From NCBI RefSeq assembly GCF_002302635.1, contig NZ_CP022387.1, forward strand, positions 2,542,001-2,606,000: DNA of 64,000 bases, read 5' to 3'. The stretch's first letter is position 1; each line of letters begins with the position of its first letter. Source of the DNA: Capnocytophaga stomatis (GTDB lineage Bacteria > Bacteroidota > Bacteroidia > Flavobacteriales > Flavobacteriaceae). Below are positions 9,421-19,583 of the stretch, piece by piece. Both the position numbers and the translations under genes were made by a program. The notes under the pieces are model-generated. The model was given only the letters and a program-made list of their open reading frames with translations. It did not search any database and was not told the DNA's origin.

Positions 9421-12384
9421 CTATGAGTGTGATTCTTCCTCTTTTTTAGACTTTTTATCTAAAGTATCATAAAGCATTGGTGCAGCGATAAATATAGATG
9501 AATATGTACCAACAACAACTCCTACAATCATAGCGAACATAAATCCTCTTAGCGTTTCTCCACCAAAAATAAATATGGTTACGAGTACTGCCAATGTAGT
9601 AAGCGAAGTATTCAAAGTACGGCTTAAGGTGCTATTCAATGCTGTATTGATTTTTTCTTTCGTCCAGTTAGGCTCGTGCATATACTCACGAATACGGTCA
9701 TAAATGATTACAGTATCGTTCAAAGAATATCCTACAACTGTCAAAATTGCAGCGATGAAAGCTTGGTCAATTTCCATATTGAAAGGCATAAAACTGTAAG
9801 TCAAAGAGAAAATACCCAATACCAAAATAACATCGTGAGCCGAAGGTACTACAGTTCCCAAAGAGAATTGCCATCTTCTGAATCGGATTAAAATATAAAA
9901 AGCAATTACTACTAAAGCTCCAAGCACAGACCAAACGGCATTACTTTTAATATCTTCCGCAATTGTAGGACCTACTTTCATTGACTGAACAATTCCTAAA
10001 GTGTCCTCTGTGGAAGCTCCCACAAAATCTTCATAAGAATATCCTTCCGGTAGGAATTTTTGTAGTCCTTTATAAAGTAATTCTTGGATTTCGTTATCTA
10101 CAGCAGTACTTTCTTCTTCCACTTTATATTTGGTGGCAACCTTAATTTGGTTTGCAGCTCCGAAAGTTTTCACCTCGGCATTTCCGATAAGCGGTTGCAA
10201 TTCTTTAGAAACTTCCGCAGGAACTACCGGATGTTCAAAACGGATTTGGTATGTTCTACCTCCCACAAAATCAATACCCTGATTTAATCCTTTAGTAGCT
10301 AAAGAAACTATACTTATCAAAATAGCTACTGCAGAAATAATATAACCAACTTTGCGTTTTCCGATGAAATCAATATTAACGTTTTTCAGTACGTTTTTAG
10401 TAAGATTAGTTGAGAATGTTAAATTGTGTTTCTTTTCAACACTATAATCTACTAATAAACGTGTTATGAAAATAGCTGTAAACAAGGTAGTTGCGATACC
10501 AATAAGCAAAGTAGTTGCGAATCCTTGAATAGGTCCACTACCAAAAGCCAATAGGATAAGTGCTGTTAATCCAGTTGTAATGTTGGCATCTAAGATTGAT
10601 GAAAGGGCATTGCCAAAACCGTCGGAAACGGCTTGTGAAACACCTTTACCTCTGTCTAATTCCTCTTTAACACGCTCAAATATAAGTACATTAGCATCAA
10701 TTGCCATACCAATGGTAAGCACAATCCCCGCAATACCCGGTAAGGTTAGTACCGCATTGATACTTGCCAACACACCAAATACAAGTAAAATGTTGAACAA
10801 CAATGCAATATCAGCATAAATACCAGCTCTTCCATAGTAGAAAATCATCCAAGCAAAAATGATTACTGCTGCAATCAAGAATGAATTCATACCGCTGTCA
10901 ATTGCTTCTTGTCCAAGTGATGGTCCAACTACTTCTGACTGAACAATATCAGCTCCTGCGGGTAATTTACCTGCTCTAAGCACGTTAGCCAAGTCGATAG
11001 CTTCATTTAGGGTGAAGGTACCTGTAATTTCTGAACGACCGCCAGAGATAGCTCCATTAGTTACACCTGGTGCAGAGTAAACGATATCATCTAAAACGAT
11101 AGCGATATTTCCTTGTTCTTTAAATGCTTTGTCTGTAAGGCTTTCCCAAATTCTGGCTCCTTTTCCGTCCATTTGCATTGAAACAGCAGGCTGATTTCTC
11201 ACATCAAAAGATTGAGCCGCATCTGTAATTACATTTCCTGTCAAGGCAGCTACATTGTCGCGATTGCCTTTCAAAGCATACATTTCCACTAAGTCTGAAT
11301 CTTTTGAAGGTTTACCCCAAACGAATTTAGCAAATTGAAGATTAGCAGGTAGTAATCGTTTTGCGTCAGCAGATTTCAAGTAACTATTAACTTTAGCCGT
11401 GTCTTTCAAACTCACAGCGAAAAGCACAGGCGAACCTTCATAAGTAGGTACGGGCTTCAACAAATCAAACAAAGGATTAACCTGTTTGGCTTGTTCTGTT
11501 GAATCTTTTTTGATATCTGTAAGAAGCGAATCAATTGCACTTGTAGTAGATTCATTAACAGCTTCTTGTGGCTTCATTGTTGATTTGAAATGCTCATTTA
11601 CAGCACTTATGTAAGGAAGAACATCTATATTTTTGAAAGTTTCCCAAAACTCCAACTGAGCTGTACTTTGCAAAAGCGATTTGATACGTGTAACATCCTT
11701 AGCTCCAGGTAATTCGATTAAGATACGACCTGAAGAACCTAAACGCTGAATGTTTGGTTGCGAAACACCAAATTTATCAATACGTTTACGCAATACCTCA
11801 AAAGCCGAGGTTATAGACTCATCAACCTTTCTTTTGATGATAGGACGAACTTCACTATCAGACATTTGGAAGTTGATTTCTTCGCTTAACGTTTTGTTAG
11901 CAAAAACGTCAGGTGAAGCCAATTTACCTCCATTTTTTTCATACGATTCAAAGAATAAATCCAAGTACGTACGGTCTGTTTTTCGTAATAGTTCATCAGC
12001 TTCTGCTAATGATTTGTTAAAAATGGGGTCTTTTGTATTATTAGCAAGACCTTTTAATATGTCTTTTACAGAAATTTGTAGGATTACGTTAATCCCTCCC
12101 TTCAAGTCCAAACCTCTGTTTAACTCTTTGTCTTTCACCTTTGCATAGGTGTATTTGGTAACTCCGATGTTATACACATCTTGCCCCAACATAGAGTCTA
12201 AGTACTGAGATTCAACTCTTTCTCGTTTCGAAACGTAATTACTCTCTGTGTTCGACACTTTTGCCTCAGCAAATGCCTTGGCTTTGTTCTCCACCCTATT
12301 TGCCACATACGTAAATGAAAGCTGAAAGATGCTTACAAGTCCGAATAAAAGTGCAAATAGTTTAATAAGTCCCTTGTTTTGCAT
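9421..12384 (-). CDS. secDF: Protein translocase SecDF fusion
   Basis: Inner-membrane protein that uses proton motive force to pull proteins out of the SecYEG channel. SecD and SecF are fused in one chain of 987 residues with about twelve helices, the normal state in Bacteroidota. The N-terminal half shows GLDLKGGINVILQI and a large periplasmic insertion (about residues 150-480), then the helix 4 region IGMAIDANVLIFERVKEE. The SecF half begins around residue 660 and contains VGYSLNDTVIIYDRIRE. It is a single gene with its own promoter and terminator. Confidence 0.96.
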   Translation of the reverse strand: MQNKGLIKLFALLFGLVSIFQLSFTYVANRVENKAKAFAEAKVSNTESNYVSKRERVESQYLDSMLGQDVYNIGVTKYTYAKVKDKELNRGLDLKGGINVILQISVKDILKGLANNTKDPIFNKSLAEADELLRKTDRTYLDLFFESYEKNGGKLASPDVFANKTLSEEINFQMSDSEVRPIIKRKVDESITSAFEVLRKRIDKFGVSQPNIQRLGSSGRILIELPGAKDVTRIKSLLQSTAQLEFWETFKNIDVLPYISAVNEHFKSTMKPQEAVNESTTSAIDSLLTDIKKDSTEQAKQVNPLFDLLKPVPTYEGSPVLFAVSLKDTAKVNSYLKSADAKRLLPANLQFAKFVWGKPSKDSDLVEMYALKGNRDNVAALTGNVITDAAQSFDVRNQPAVSMQMDGKGARIWESLTDKAFKEQGNIAIVLDDIVYSAPGVTNGAISGGRSEITGTFTLNEAIDLANVLRAGKLPAGADIVQSEVVGPSLGQEAIDSGMNSFLIAAVIIFAWMIFYYGRAGIYADIALLFNILLVFGVLASINAVLTLPGIAGIVLTIGMAIDANVLIFERVKEELDRGKGVSQAVSDGFGNALSSILDANITTGLTALILLAFGSGPIQGFATTLLIGIATTLFTAIFITRLLVDYSVEKKHNLTFSTNLTKNVLKNVNIDFIGKRKVGYIISAVAILISIVSLATKGLNQGIDFVGGRTYQIRFEHPVVPAEVSKELQPLIGNAEVKTFGAANQIKVATKYKVEEESTAVDNEIQELLYKGLQKFLPEGYSYEDFVGASTEDTLGIVQSMKVGPTIAEDIKSNAVWSVLGALVVIAFYILIRFRRWQFSLGTVVPSAHDVILVLGIFSLTYSFMPFNMEIDQAFIAAILTVVGYSLNDTVIIYDRIREYMHEPNWTKEKINTALNSTLSRTLNTSLTTLAVLVTIFIFGGETLRGFMFAMIVGVVVGTYSSIFIAAPMLYDTLDKKSKKEEESHS

Positions 12385-12424
12385 TTTTTAAAATTAATTA
12401 CTTATTCTTTTTTTCTTCAATCGG

Positions 12425-12432
12425 CAAATATA
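12425..12432 (-). promoter_or_regulatory. secDF promoter, -7 box
   Basis: On the minus strand TATATTTG matches TAnnTTTG about 40 bases before the secDF start. No clear -33 element. Confidence 0.4.
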
Positions 12433-12558
12433 TACAATTTAAGTAATATATAACACTTTATGTTTGTTAAATTTTTAAGTTTTTTTATACAGAAGATTTT
12501 TCGGAAATATTTAAAAAAATTAACATTTGAAATTTACTGATAATTTCAGCTAAAAGAA

Positions 12559-14241
12559 CTATTTTTTCAAAATATTTCCTTTTTTGTAGAAAATCCGAAC
12601 GATTATGGTTACCAAAAGAAATAATAAAAGGGGATACACGATACTTTTAATTTTCCAAGATTTCTGATTTTCAGCAACTTTCTCTCTGTCCAAAAAGGCT
12701 AATTGTACCTTTTTATTTCTCAGAATTAGGAAATTAGTGTCATCTAACAAGTAGTTAAGTGCATTTTGCAAGAATGCCTTATTGTCATAAAACTTGTTTG
12801 TCCATTTATCAAATCCCAATTCTAAAGGAACATTATCGCTAATATCATTTTTAATAATATCGCCATCGGAAACGATAATCATTTTAGTTGGTTTGCTTAG
12901 TTCTGTGTTGGTTTTCAGATCGATAGGACGAATTCTGTTTTTATAAACTGAAGTAAATTCTCCTTCCAAAAGTACAGCCGCAGGAATATTGCCAGTTTTA
13001 TAAGCATTTTTATCTAATTTATTTACATCAATTTTAAGGCTGACTTCTCTTGGCGTGCCATCAGCTTTTGAAAATGGAGAGCTCGAAAGCAGAACAGTTT
13101 TTTTTATCCCGTTTTTGAGTGTATCAATGCTGTTGGCAAATTGCAATCGCGTAGCATCTAAGTGGTTGTTAATTAAGTGATTGTTGCTTGATAAAATCAT
13201 AGGATTATATACCCAAGGAATGGGCATATAACGAGTTTGGCTACCTTCTCCGGTTGCAATTACGATTTGCGATGAGTATAAATCGTTGATGATTGTGTAA
13301 TTAATTCGGAATCCGTATTGAAAAAATAAATCCGTAAGATTCAGATTTACAGGCATTGCCATTGTTGTTCCTGAAGGATTGTACAAATCACTAATGTCAA
13401 TTTTTACATTATCAATGAGCCACAATACACGTCCGCCTTTCATTACAAATTGGTCAATAACTTGCTTTTGGGGGTCAGAAAAAGGTTCGGTAGGTTTGGC
13501 AACTATCAGTAAATCAAACTCATTGAGGTCTTTTAATGTTTTTTCTGCATTTGTACTTACAGAATCCAGAGTAAAAGGAGCAATGCGATAATATCCTTGA
13601 ACAGATTTCAGAAAATCAGCCATATAGATATCCTCCAAAGTGCCATTGCTTTTTAACATTGCAATTTTTTTCTTCTTTTTTAAGGTTAGTTTGTGGAGGG
13701 CATCTGTTAAGCCATATTCTAATCGTTGTACCGAATTTTGAACACGTTCTTGGTCGTTTGTACCCAATTTGTTTACAAAAAGAGCTACTTTTTCCGATTT
13801 TTGTCCGTTATTTACAATTGCCCAAGGGAAAATGTATTCAACTGAGGATTTTCCTGCTTCGTTTTGAGATATTTGTAATGGATTTAGTCCGAAATTAATT
13901 AATTCTTGCAGAGCTTGCTCCGTATTTTCTTCATCTTCTAACGGATTTACGAAATTGAAATGAATATTATTGTTAAAAGCTGAATATTCTTCCAGAAGTT
14001 GTAACGTTTCGGTTTGTAATTTTTTAAATTCTGTTGGAATATTCCCTTTCAGAAGAACGTCAATCACTATGGGTTCGTGAATTTTTAATAATATTTTTTG
14101 TGTTGTCTCAGAAAGTGTATATCGTTTATCTTTTGTCAAATCCCAGCGAGTATGCCATTTTCCGGCAAGGAAATTGATGAAAAGCAACGCTAAAAAAGCA
14201 ATAACAGCCTTCAATCCAATTTTATTTAAAAGAGCTTTCAT
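12559..14241 (-). CDS. gldG: Gliding motility ABC transporter component GldG
   Basis: GldG works with GldF and the ATPase GldA in an ABC complex required for gliding in many Flavobacteriia. The 560-residue protein has an N-terminal helix (about residues 13-30), a large periplasmic ABC-associated domain (DUF4350/GldG type, with LLIVAKPTEPFSDPQKQVIDQF near residue 255), and a C-terminal helix near residue 540 followed by a short basic tail. Its ATG overlaps the gldF stop by 4 bases, so translation is coupled. gldA is not in the window. Confidence 0.94.
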   Translation of the reverse strand: MKALLNKIGLKAVIAFLALLFINFLAGKWHTRWDLTKDKRYTLSETTQKILLKIHEPIVIDVLLKGNIPTEFKKLQTETLQLLEEYSAFNNNIHFNFVNPLEDEENTEQALQELINFGLNPLQISQNEAGKSSVEYIFPWAIVNNGQKSEKVALFVNKLGTNDQERVQNSVQRLEYGLTDALHKLTLKKKKKIAMLKSNGTLEDIYMADFLKSVQGYYRIAPFTLDSVSTNAEKTLKDLNEFDLLIVAKPTEPFSDPQKQVIDQFVMKGGRVLWLIDNVKIDISDLYNPSGTTMAMPVNLNLTDLFFQYGFRINYTIINDLYSSQIVIATGEGSQTRYMPIPWVYNPMILSSNNHLINNHLDATRLQFANSIDTLKNGIKKTVLLSSSPFSKADGTPREVSLKIDVNKLDKNAYKTGNIPAAVLLEGEFTSVYKNRIRPIDLKTNTELSKPTKMIIVSDGDIIKNDISDNVPLELGFDKWTNKFYDNKAFLQNALNYLLDDTNFLILRNKKVQLAFLDREKVAENQKSWKIKSIVYPLLLFLLVTIIVRIFYKKGNILKK

Positions 14242-14957
14242 AATTTGTAACTTTTTAAAGATAAGGTTGTTATATATAAGAAAAACGCGATAACAGAAAG
14301 AAAATAAATAATATTTCTGCTGTCAATAACACCACGACTGATAGCGTCAAAATGTGATTGAAATCCGATTTTTGAAAGATTTTCAGGGAAAATTAATTCT
14401 ACGATTTGGTCTAATCCAAAAAAGAAAAAAAAGCACAGAAAAGCTGCCAACACAAACGAAATAATTTGGTTGTTACTTACCGATGAAGCCCATAATCCCA
14501 CTGCTGCAAAAGAAGCAATAAGCAGAAAAAGAGCAATATATGACCCGATTGTACCCGCAATATCTAAATTTCCGACAGGGTTGCCTAAAATCCACACCAT
14601 ATATATATATATAACAGAAGGAATGAGTATGATGAGAAGCAGAAATAAAATTCCGAAATATTTTCCAAGCACAATTTGCAAGGTACTCACGGGCTTTGTG
14701 AATAGAAGTGTAAGCATTCCGCTACGTTTTTCTTCAGAGATGGAACGCATTGTAAGGGCTGGAACTAAAAATACAAAAATCCACGATGAAATCTTAAAAA
14801 ATGGAAGTAAATCAGCAAAATTACTGTTGAAAATGTTGTATTCCGTTTTCAGAATCCATAAAAATAATCCGTTTAGTATAACAAATAACCCAATGACGGT
14901 AAAACCGATAGGGGAAGTAAAAAAGTAACGTATTTCTTTTTTGAATAATGCGTACAT
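14238..14957 (-). CDS. gldF: Gliding motility ABC transporter permease GldF
   Basis: Six-helix permease (239 residues) of the ABC-2 type, partner of GldG. The segment SEEKRSGMLTLLFTKPVSTLQIVLGKY is typical of ABC-2 permeases that follow the GldF/NosY pattern. It is the first gene of a gldF-gldG pair with a 4-base overlap. Its presence supports a gliding flavobacterial host. Confidence 0.94.
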   Translation of the reverse strand: MYALFKKEIRYFFTSPIGFTVIGLFVILNGLFLWILKTEYNIFNSNFADLLPFFKISSWIFVFLVPALTMRSISEEKRSGMLTLLFTKPVSTLQIVLGKYFGILFLLLIILIPSVIYIYMVWILGNPVGNLDIAGTIGSYIALFLLIASFAAVGLWASSVSNNQIISFVLAAFLCFFFFFGLDQIVELIFPENLSKIGFQSHFDAISRGVIDSRNIIYFLSVIAFFLYITTLSLKSYKL

Positions 14958-15070
14958 TTTAAATCAATTTTTAAAAATGAAGGCTTTATATTGTGAATGA
15001 GGTTTGAAATTTAAAATTCTGTTTACAAAATCTCAAACTTCAAACCTCAAATTCAAATTTCTAAAATAAA

Positions 15071-16636
15071 TTATTTCAATTTAGTATAGTTTATTTTTAG
15101 CTGTAATCGTTTATCCTTATCAATATTTGGACTGTTTCCGTAAATAACTGTACTCAAGGGAGTTGAGAGTGAATTCATAGGGATGAATTTCTTTTCGTTT
15201 GATGAGTTCAGATATTTTGCAGACGAATTATTTTTAACATTTGAAGCAATCGCAACGCCCAAAGGAACATTTTCAGCATTGTTTTTTACAACATTCAAAA
15301 TATGGTTGGTAATGCGAAGCTGATAATAAACCCCTTTACCATCTTTCTTTTGTAGTTTTCCTAAATGAACTATTTGAGCATTATCAGGTAAAGGAGAACT
15401 TGTTGTTGGGTCGTGCATATAATCAACCAAAACAGCTCCTGTTTTCGCATTATAAATGAAGATTCGTTCCGGTTCTTTACTATAGCCAAATGACTGATCT
15501 ACATATAGAAATAAACTTGCATCCGTGATTAAAACATCTTTTTTACGAATTTCTGCCAATTCAGCATCTGTAAATAGTTTAAATTCAGCTGTTCTTCCTT
15601 GTGAACCACTCAAAAATATTCGTGATACATCATTCGGATTTGAATCGGCATTGATGGTTTCTTCCGAATTGTTCAAAAGATTTACCGTAATTCCGTTCAA
15701 GTTCATTTCATAACGGCTTGTGATTTTTTTATCTTTTTCGGAAGACGATTTGTAGGTGTAAACCAATTCTATTTTTGCTTTCGCCATATTTAAAAGCATC
15801 ATTAAATCAGCTGAAAGATTGTCGGCTGAAATGGCAATACCTCTGAAATAGTTTTTAAAAACATTCTGGTTGGCAAGTTCGTTGCTTCCTTCTTTGTCTA
15901 TTATTTTTTGTTGGAAGAAATCTGTTTTTAAAGCAATTCGTATTCCCGGAGCTAATACTTCTTCAGTGTTATTGGTATCTTTATCATCAGCCGAACTTCC
16001 TGATTTACTTCTTGTAATAGGCTTACTGCTAATGGTATATTTTGTGCTTTCCTTTATTAAAGAAGCTCCCAAATGACTATTAACATTCAAATCCGAATAA
16101 TAAACTTGATTATTCAAATTCTCGTCAATATCTCTCAAAAAGTAGTTCAGCTCTTTCACATCTACTTGGAAAGAAGCTTTTGAATCCCCGTAAATAGAGT
16201 CCAATACGTATTCGGTATCTTTGAGATATGAAACTTTGTCTGAAAAACTATTAGGATTAAAAAACGGAATGTACAAATAGGCCTCAGTAACGGTTTCCTC
16301 TTCTTGTGATTTATTTGCGGTTTCAGTAAGCTGTGAATTAGCTCCGAAAGTAGGATTCTCTGAAGGTAAAAGTACCTGAGCAATGATGCTTGCTTTTTTT
16401 GTTCCGAAAGGTTCTTGTGTGTAGCTTCCTAAAAGATAACCTCCTAATCTGCTAGCCTGAACAGCCTTTTCTTTTACATTATTTACAGAAACAGTAGCTG
16501 TGTAAACACCTGTATCGTAGTTTGGATTTCCTAATAAATCACTTTCTATTTCCTTAAATGAATCATCAGAACAAGCACAGAAAATCGTTGATAATCCTGC
16601 AATTGCTAATGTTTTAAAACGTATTGTTTTATTCAT
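15071..16636 (-). CDS. DUF4270 family lipoprotein
   Basis: 521-residue surface or periplasmic lipoprotein with lipobox near FCACS (Cys at about residue 22). The body fits DUF4270 in the N-terminal LGNPNYDTGVYTA start and the overall beta-rich, Asn/Ser-rich composition. The function of the family is unknown. It follows the GT5-like gene by 14 bases in the same direction, a pairing I recall as common in Flavobacteriaceae. Confidence 0.85.
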   Translation of the reverse strand: MNKTIRFKTLAIAGLSTIFCACSDDSFKEIESDLLGNPNYDTGVYTATVSVNNVKEKAVQASRLGGYLLGSYTQEPFGTKKASIIAQVLLPSENPTFGANSQLTETANKSQEEETVTEAYLYIPFFNPNSFSDKVSYLKDTEYVLDSIYGDSKASFQVDVKELNYFLRDIDENLNNQVYYSDLNVNSHLGASLIKESTKYTISSKPITRSKSGSSADDKDTNNTEEVLAPGIRIALKTDFFQQKIIDKEGSNELANQNVFKNYFRGIAISADNLSADLMMLLNMAKAKIELVYTYKSSSEKDKKITSRYEMNLNGITVNLLNNSEETINADSNPNDVSRIFLSGSQGRTAEFKLFTDAELAEIRKKDVLITDASLFLYVDQSFGYSKEPERIFIYNAKTGAVLVDYMHDPTTSSPLPDNAQIVHLGKLQKKDGKGVYYQLRITNHILNVVKNNAENVPLGVAIASNVKNNSSAKYLNSSNEKKFIPMNSLSTPLSTVIYGNSPNIDKDKRLQLKINYTKLK

Positions 16637-16650
16637 ATTTTATCTTCGTC

Positions 16651-17460
16651 TTATTTTTTTAAAATTTGCAAATAAAAATCTCGGTAAGATTCTTGAAAAG
16701 TTTCTTGGTCAGTGTTGTAAAGTATTGGCTTTTTAAGTCCTTTAAGGAAAGTACTAAAATCTTCAGACATTTCATCTCCCACAATAATCACTCCATCTGA
16801 ATTTTTTGCCGCTACCTTCATTAAATTGAAATAGTTAGGTTCTTTCAAGGCGTCCGAAGCTCTGGAGCTGATGCCATCAAAGCTTACTTTATTAACCAAA
16901 GTAGCATCCAAATTACCCTCAAAATCTCTATTAAACACAGAAGTAATTATTTTACTTTCGTGGAAAATAGGCTCATCTTTGTAATAAGTCCTTAAATACA
17001 AAGGTAATAAGGAAGCTAACCAGCCGTGAATGTGAATAATATCAGGCAGCCAATTTAGTTTTTTAACAGTTTCTACTACACCTTTTGCGAAAAAAATACA
17101 GCGTTCGTCATTATCAGGGAATAATTCTCCGTTTTCGTCCGAAAAAGTAGCTTTCCTTTTGAAATATTCATCATTATCGATAAAATAAACTTGAATACGT
17201 TCCTTTGGTATGGAGGCAACCTTGATAATCAAGGGCACATCAATATCATTGATAACAATGTTCATCCCTGAGAGCCGAATTACTTCGTGAAGTTGGTGCC
17301 TTCTCTCATTGATATTTCCGAAGCGAGGCATAAAAATTCGTATCTGCCCACCATTGCTATTAACCATCCTTGGAGCTTCAAAAGACATTTTTGATATCTC
17401 ATTTTCAGGAGAATAAGGCATTACTTCAGAAGATACAAAAAGCACTTTCTTATCTTTCAT
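16651..17460 (-). CDS. Short glycogen/starch synthase-like protein (GT5 N-terminal domain only)
   Basis: 269 residues matching the catalytic N-terminal domain of glycogen synthase (FVSSEVMPYSPENEISKMSFEAPRM, then DIIHIHGWLASLLPLYL near residue 140). A full enzyme has a second Rossmann domain for ADP-glucose binding, which is absent; the KxGG loop near the N-terminus is replaced by the SKMS region. Short forms like this are standard in Bacteroidota and often annotated glycogen synthase, but catalysis is uncertain. It is divergent from panC and followed by the DUF4270 gene. Confidence 0.85.
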   Translation of the reverse strand: MKDKKVLFVSSEVMPYSPENEISKMSFEAPRMVNSNGGQIRIFMPRFGNINERRHQLHEVIRLSGMNIVINDIDVPLIIKVASIPKERIQVYFIDNDEYFKRKATFSDENGELFPDNDERCIFFAKGVVETVKKLNWLPDIIHIHGWLASLLPLYLRTYYKDEPIFHESKIITSVFNRDFEGNLDATLVNKVSFDGISSRASDALKEPNYFNLMKVAAKNSDGVIIVGDEMSEDFSTFLKGLKKPILYNTDQETFQESYRDFYLQILKK

Positions 17461-17496
17461 AAAGAGTAAATAGTTTTTTGTTAGCTTTGAAAGCTA

Positions 17497-17504
17497 CAAA
17501 AGTA
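17497..17504 (-). promoter_or_regulatory. Promoter -7 box for the GT5-like gene
   Basis: On the minus strand TACTTTTG matches TAnnTTTG, with TTTG (complement of CAAA at 17527-17530) 22 bases upstream as a -33 candidate. It lies in the 104-base divergent gap with panC. Confidence 0.6.
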
Positions 17505-17537
17505 CAAAAAAATATGCAGAAATCCACAAAAAATATA

Positions 17538-17545
17538 TAAGTTTG
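17538..17545 (+). promoter_or_regulatory. panC promoter, -7 box
   Basis: TAAGTTTG, 19 bases before the panC ATG, matches TAnnTTTG. It is interleaved with the divergent promoter on the other strand. Confidence 0.6.
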
Positions 17546-17564
17546 CACGATAATTATTTAAAAG

Positions 17565-18410
17565 ATGAGAATTTATACGCAACAAAAGGAGCTAAAAAAC
17601 ACAATTTCAACATATAAAAAAGAAGGTAAAACTATTGGGTTTGTTCCTACTATGGGAGCTTTGCATGAAGGGCATTTATCGTTGATTTCCAAATCTTTAT
17701 CGGAGAATGATGTGACTATTATGAGCATTTTTGTAAACCCAACGCAGTTTAACAATGCAGAAGATTTGAAGAAATATCCACGAACGCTTGAAGCAGATGT
17801 TGAGAAAATAAAAAAAATTAGTGAAAAAGTAATTGTTTACGCTCCTAATGCAGAAGATATTTATGGCGAAAATGTGGTTTCTGAAAAATTTAATTTTGAA
17901 GGACTTGACAAGGTGATGGAAGGAGAATATCGTCCGGGGCATTTTGATGGAGTGGGGACAGTAGTGAAGAAACTTTTTGAGATTGTAACTCCGGATAAAG
18001 CTTATTTTGGAGAAAAAGATTATCAACAACTACTCATTATCAAGAAGATGGTTACTCAAACACAGTTGCCCGTTCAGGTGATTGGTTGCCCCATTATTCG
18101 AGATGAAAAAGGATTGGCTTTAAGTTCAAGAAATCAGAGACTTAGCAAGGAAAGGCAAGCTGAGGCTACTTACATTTATCAAGTGCTACAAGAGGTTAAA
18201 AATCAGTTTGAAACAAAAAATCCTATTGAAATTGGAGATTGGGTTAAAAAACAGTTTGAAGCCAAAGAAGGGTTTGATTTAGAGTACTTTATTATAGCTG
18301 AGGCAGATACATTAGCCGAAATCACAAAAAAAGAATCAGGCAAAAAATATAGGTCTTTCATCGTTGTGTACGTAGATGGAGTTCGTTTGATAGACAATTT
18401 GGAAATTTAA
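17565..18410 (+). CDS. panC: Pantothenate synthetase
   Basis: Condenses pantoate and beta-alanine with ATP to pantothenate in coenzyme A synthesis. It is 281 residues, the usual length. The HIGH-type signature appears as PTMGALHEGHLSLI (residues 28-41), with SIFVNPTQFN, the GEKDYQQL segment and the KMSKS-like LALSSRNQRLS near residue 187. panD often follows panC in relatives but here the next gene is pdhA, so panC is alone. Confidence 0.97.
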   Translation: MRIYTQQKELKNTISTYKKEGKTIGFVPTMGALHEGHLSLISKSLSENDVTIMSIFVNPTQFNNAEDLKKYPRTLEADVEKIKKISEKVIVYAPNAEDIYGENVVSEKFNFEGLDKVMEGEYRPGHFDGVGTVVKKLFEIVTPDKAYFGEKDYQQLLIIKKMVTQTQLPVQVIGCPIIRDEKGLALSSRNQRLSKERQAEATYIYQVLQEVKNQFETKNPIEIGDWVKKQFEAKEGFDLEYFIIAEADTLAEITKKESGKKYRSFIVVYVDGVRLIDNLEI

Positions 18411-18454
18411 ATGAAGACTCAAACGAGTTAAAAGATATTTTTTTGCTATTTTAT

Positions 18455-18485
18455 TTTGAAAAAAAGCAGATTTTTCGCACCTTTG
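18455..18485 (+). promoter_or_regulatory. pdhA-pdhC promoter
   Basis: TTTG at 18455-18458 and CACCTTTG at 18478-18485 are separated by 19 bases, the usual Bacteroidota -33/-7 spacing. The -7 box departs from consensus in its first base. It leaves a leader of about 85 bases before pdhA. Confidence 0.55.
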
Positions 18486-18578
18486 CAAATATTTCTGATA
18501 ATTCAATAGTTTTTTATCTAAATATTTGAATATTAATTATTTAAAAATAGATTATATCATACTAAAATATAAAGGCAA

Positions 18579-19577
18579 ATGAAAAAAATTGATAAAGATG
18601 TGTACCTGAAGTGGTATGAGGATATGCTTTTTTGGAGAAAGTTTGAAGACAAACTTGCTGCAGTTTACATCCAACAAAAAGTAAGAGGATTCCTACACTT
18701 GTACAACGGGCAGGAAGCTATCGTTGCGGGTTGTATGCACGTTATTGATCCTAAAAAAGATAAGATGATTACCTCTTACCGTAACCACGTTCATCCAATT
18801 GCTTTAGGTGTTGACCCTAAGAGAGTTATGGCTGAGTTGTACGGAAAAGCTACGGGAACTTCACAAGGATTGGGAGGGTCAATGCACATCTTCTCAAAAG
18901 AACATAACTTTTACGGCGGGCACGGTATCGTTGGAGGGCAAATTCCGTTAGGAGCAGGTTTGGCTTTCGCTGATAAGTACTTTGACAGAAAGGCAGTTAC
19001 ATTGACTTTTATGGGAGATGGTGCTGTTCGTCAAGGAGCTTTCCACGAAACACTTAACTTGGCAATGCTTTGGAAATTACCTGTGGTATTCATCATTGAA
19101 AACAATCATTACGCAATGGGAACTTCAGTGGAAAGAACTGCAAATCACGTAGATATCTGGAAACTTGGTTTGGGTTACGAAATGCCTTGCGGACCTGTTG
19201 ACGGAATGAATCCTGTGAAAGTTGCCGAAGCAGTTTATGAAGCAGTGGAAAGAGCAAGACGTGGTGACGGACCTACTCTTTTGGATATCAGAACGTATCG
19301 TTATCGTGGGCACTCAATGTCCGACGCTCAACACTATCGTACTAAAGAAGAAGTGGAAGAATACAAAAAAATCGACCCAATTACTCAAGTTCTTGACGTG
19401 ATTAAAGCTAAGAAATATGCTTCTGAAGCTGAAATTGAGGCAATTGATGAACGAGTTAAACAACTTGTAGCTGAATGCGAGAAGTTTGCAGAAGAATCTC
19501 CATTCCCGGCCAAAAACGTAATGTACGATACTGTTTACGAACAAGAAAATTATCCTTTTTTATCTCATAAATTATAA
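18579..19577 (+). CDS. pdhA: Pyruvate dehydrogenase E1 component, alpha subunit
   Basis: Thiamine-diphosphate-dependent subunit that decarboxylates pyruvate and passes the acetyl group to the lipoyl arm of E2. The ThDP motif begins at MGDGAVRQGAFHE (about residue 146) and ends at ENNHYAMGT. The phosphorylation-loop region YRYRGHSMSDAQHYR is also present. 332 residues fits the alpha subunit of the heterotetrameric E1. E2 follows after 6 bases. The beta subunit is not in the window. Confidence 0.95.
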   Translation: MKKIDKDVYLKWYEDMLFWRKFEDKLAAVYIQQKVRGFLHLYNGQEAIVAGCMHVIDPKKDKMITSYRNHVHPIALGVDPKRVMAELYGKATGTSQGLGGSMHIFSKEHNFYGGHGIVGGQIPLGAGLAFADKYFDRKAVTLTFMGDGAVRQGAFHETLNLAMLWKLPVVFIIENNHYAMGTSVERTANHVDIWKLGLGYEMPCGPVDGMNPVKVAEAVYEAVERARRGDGPTLLDIRTYRYRGHSMSDAQHYRTKEEVEEYKKIDPITQVLDVIKAKKYASEAEIEAIDERVKQLVAECEKFAEESPFPAKNVMYDTVYEQENYPFLSHKL

Positions 19578-19583
19578 TAAAAA

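Noticed and set aside
14999-15048. Inverted repeat downstream of the DUF4270 gene as a terminator
   Set aside because: A 10-bp stem (14999-15008 with 15039-15048) exists, but the loop is 30 bases and no T-run follows on the minus strand.
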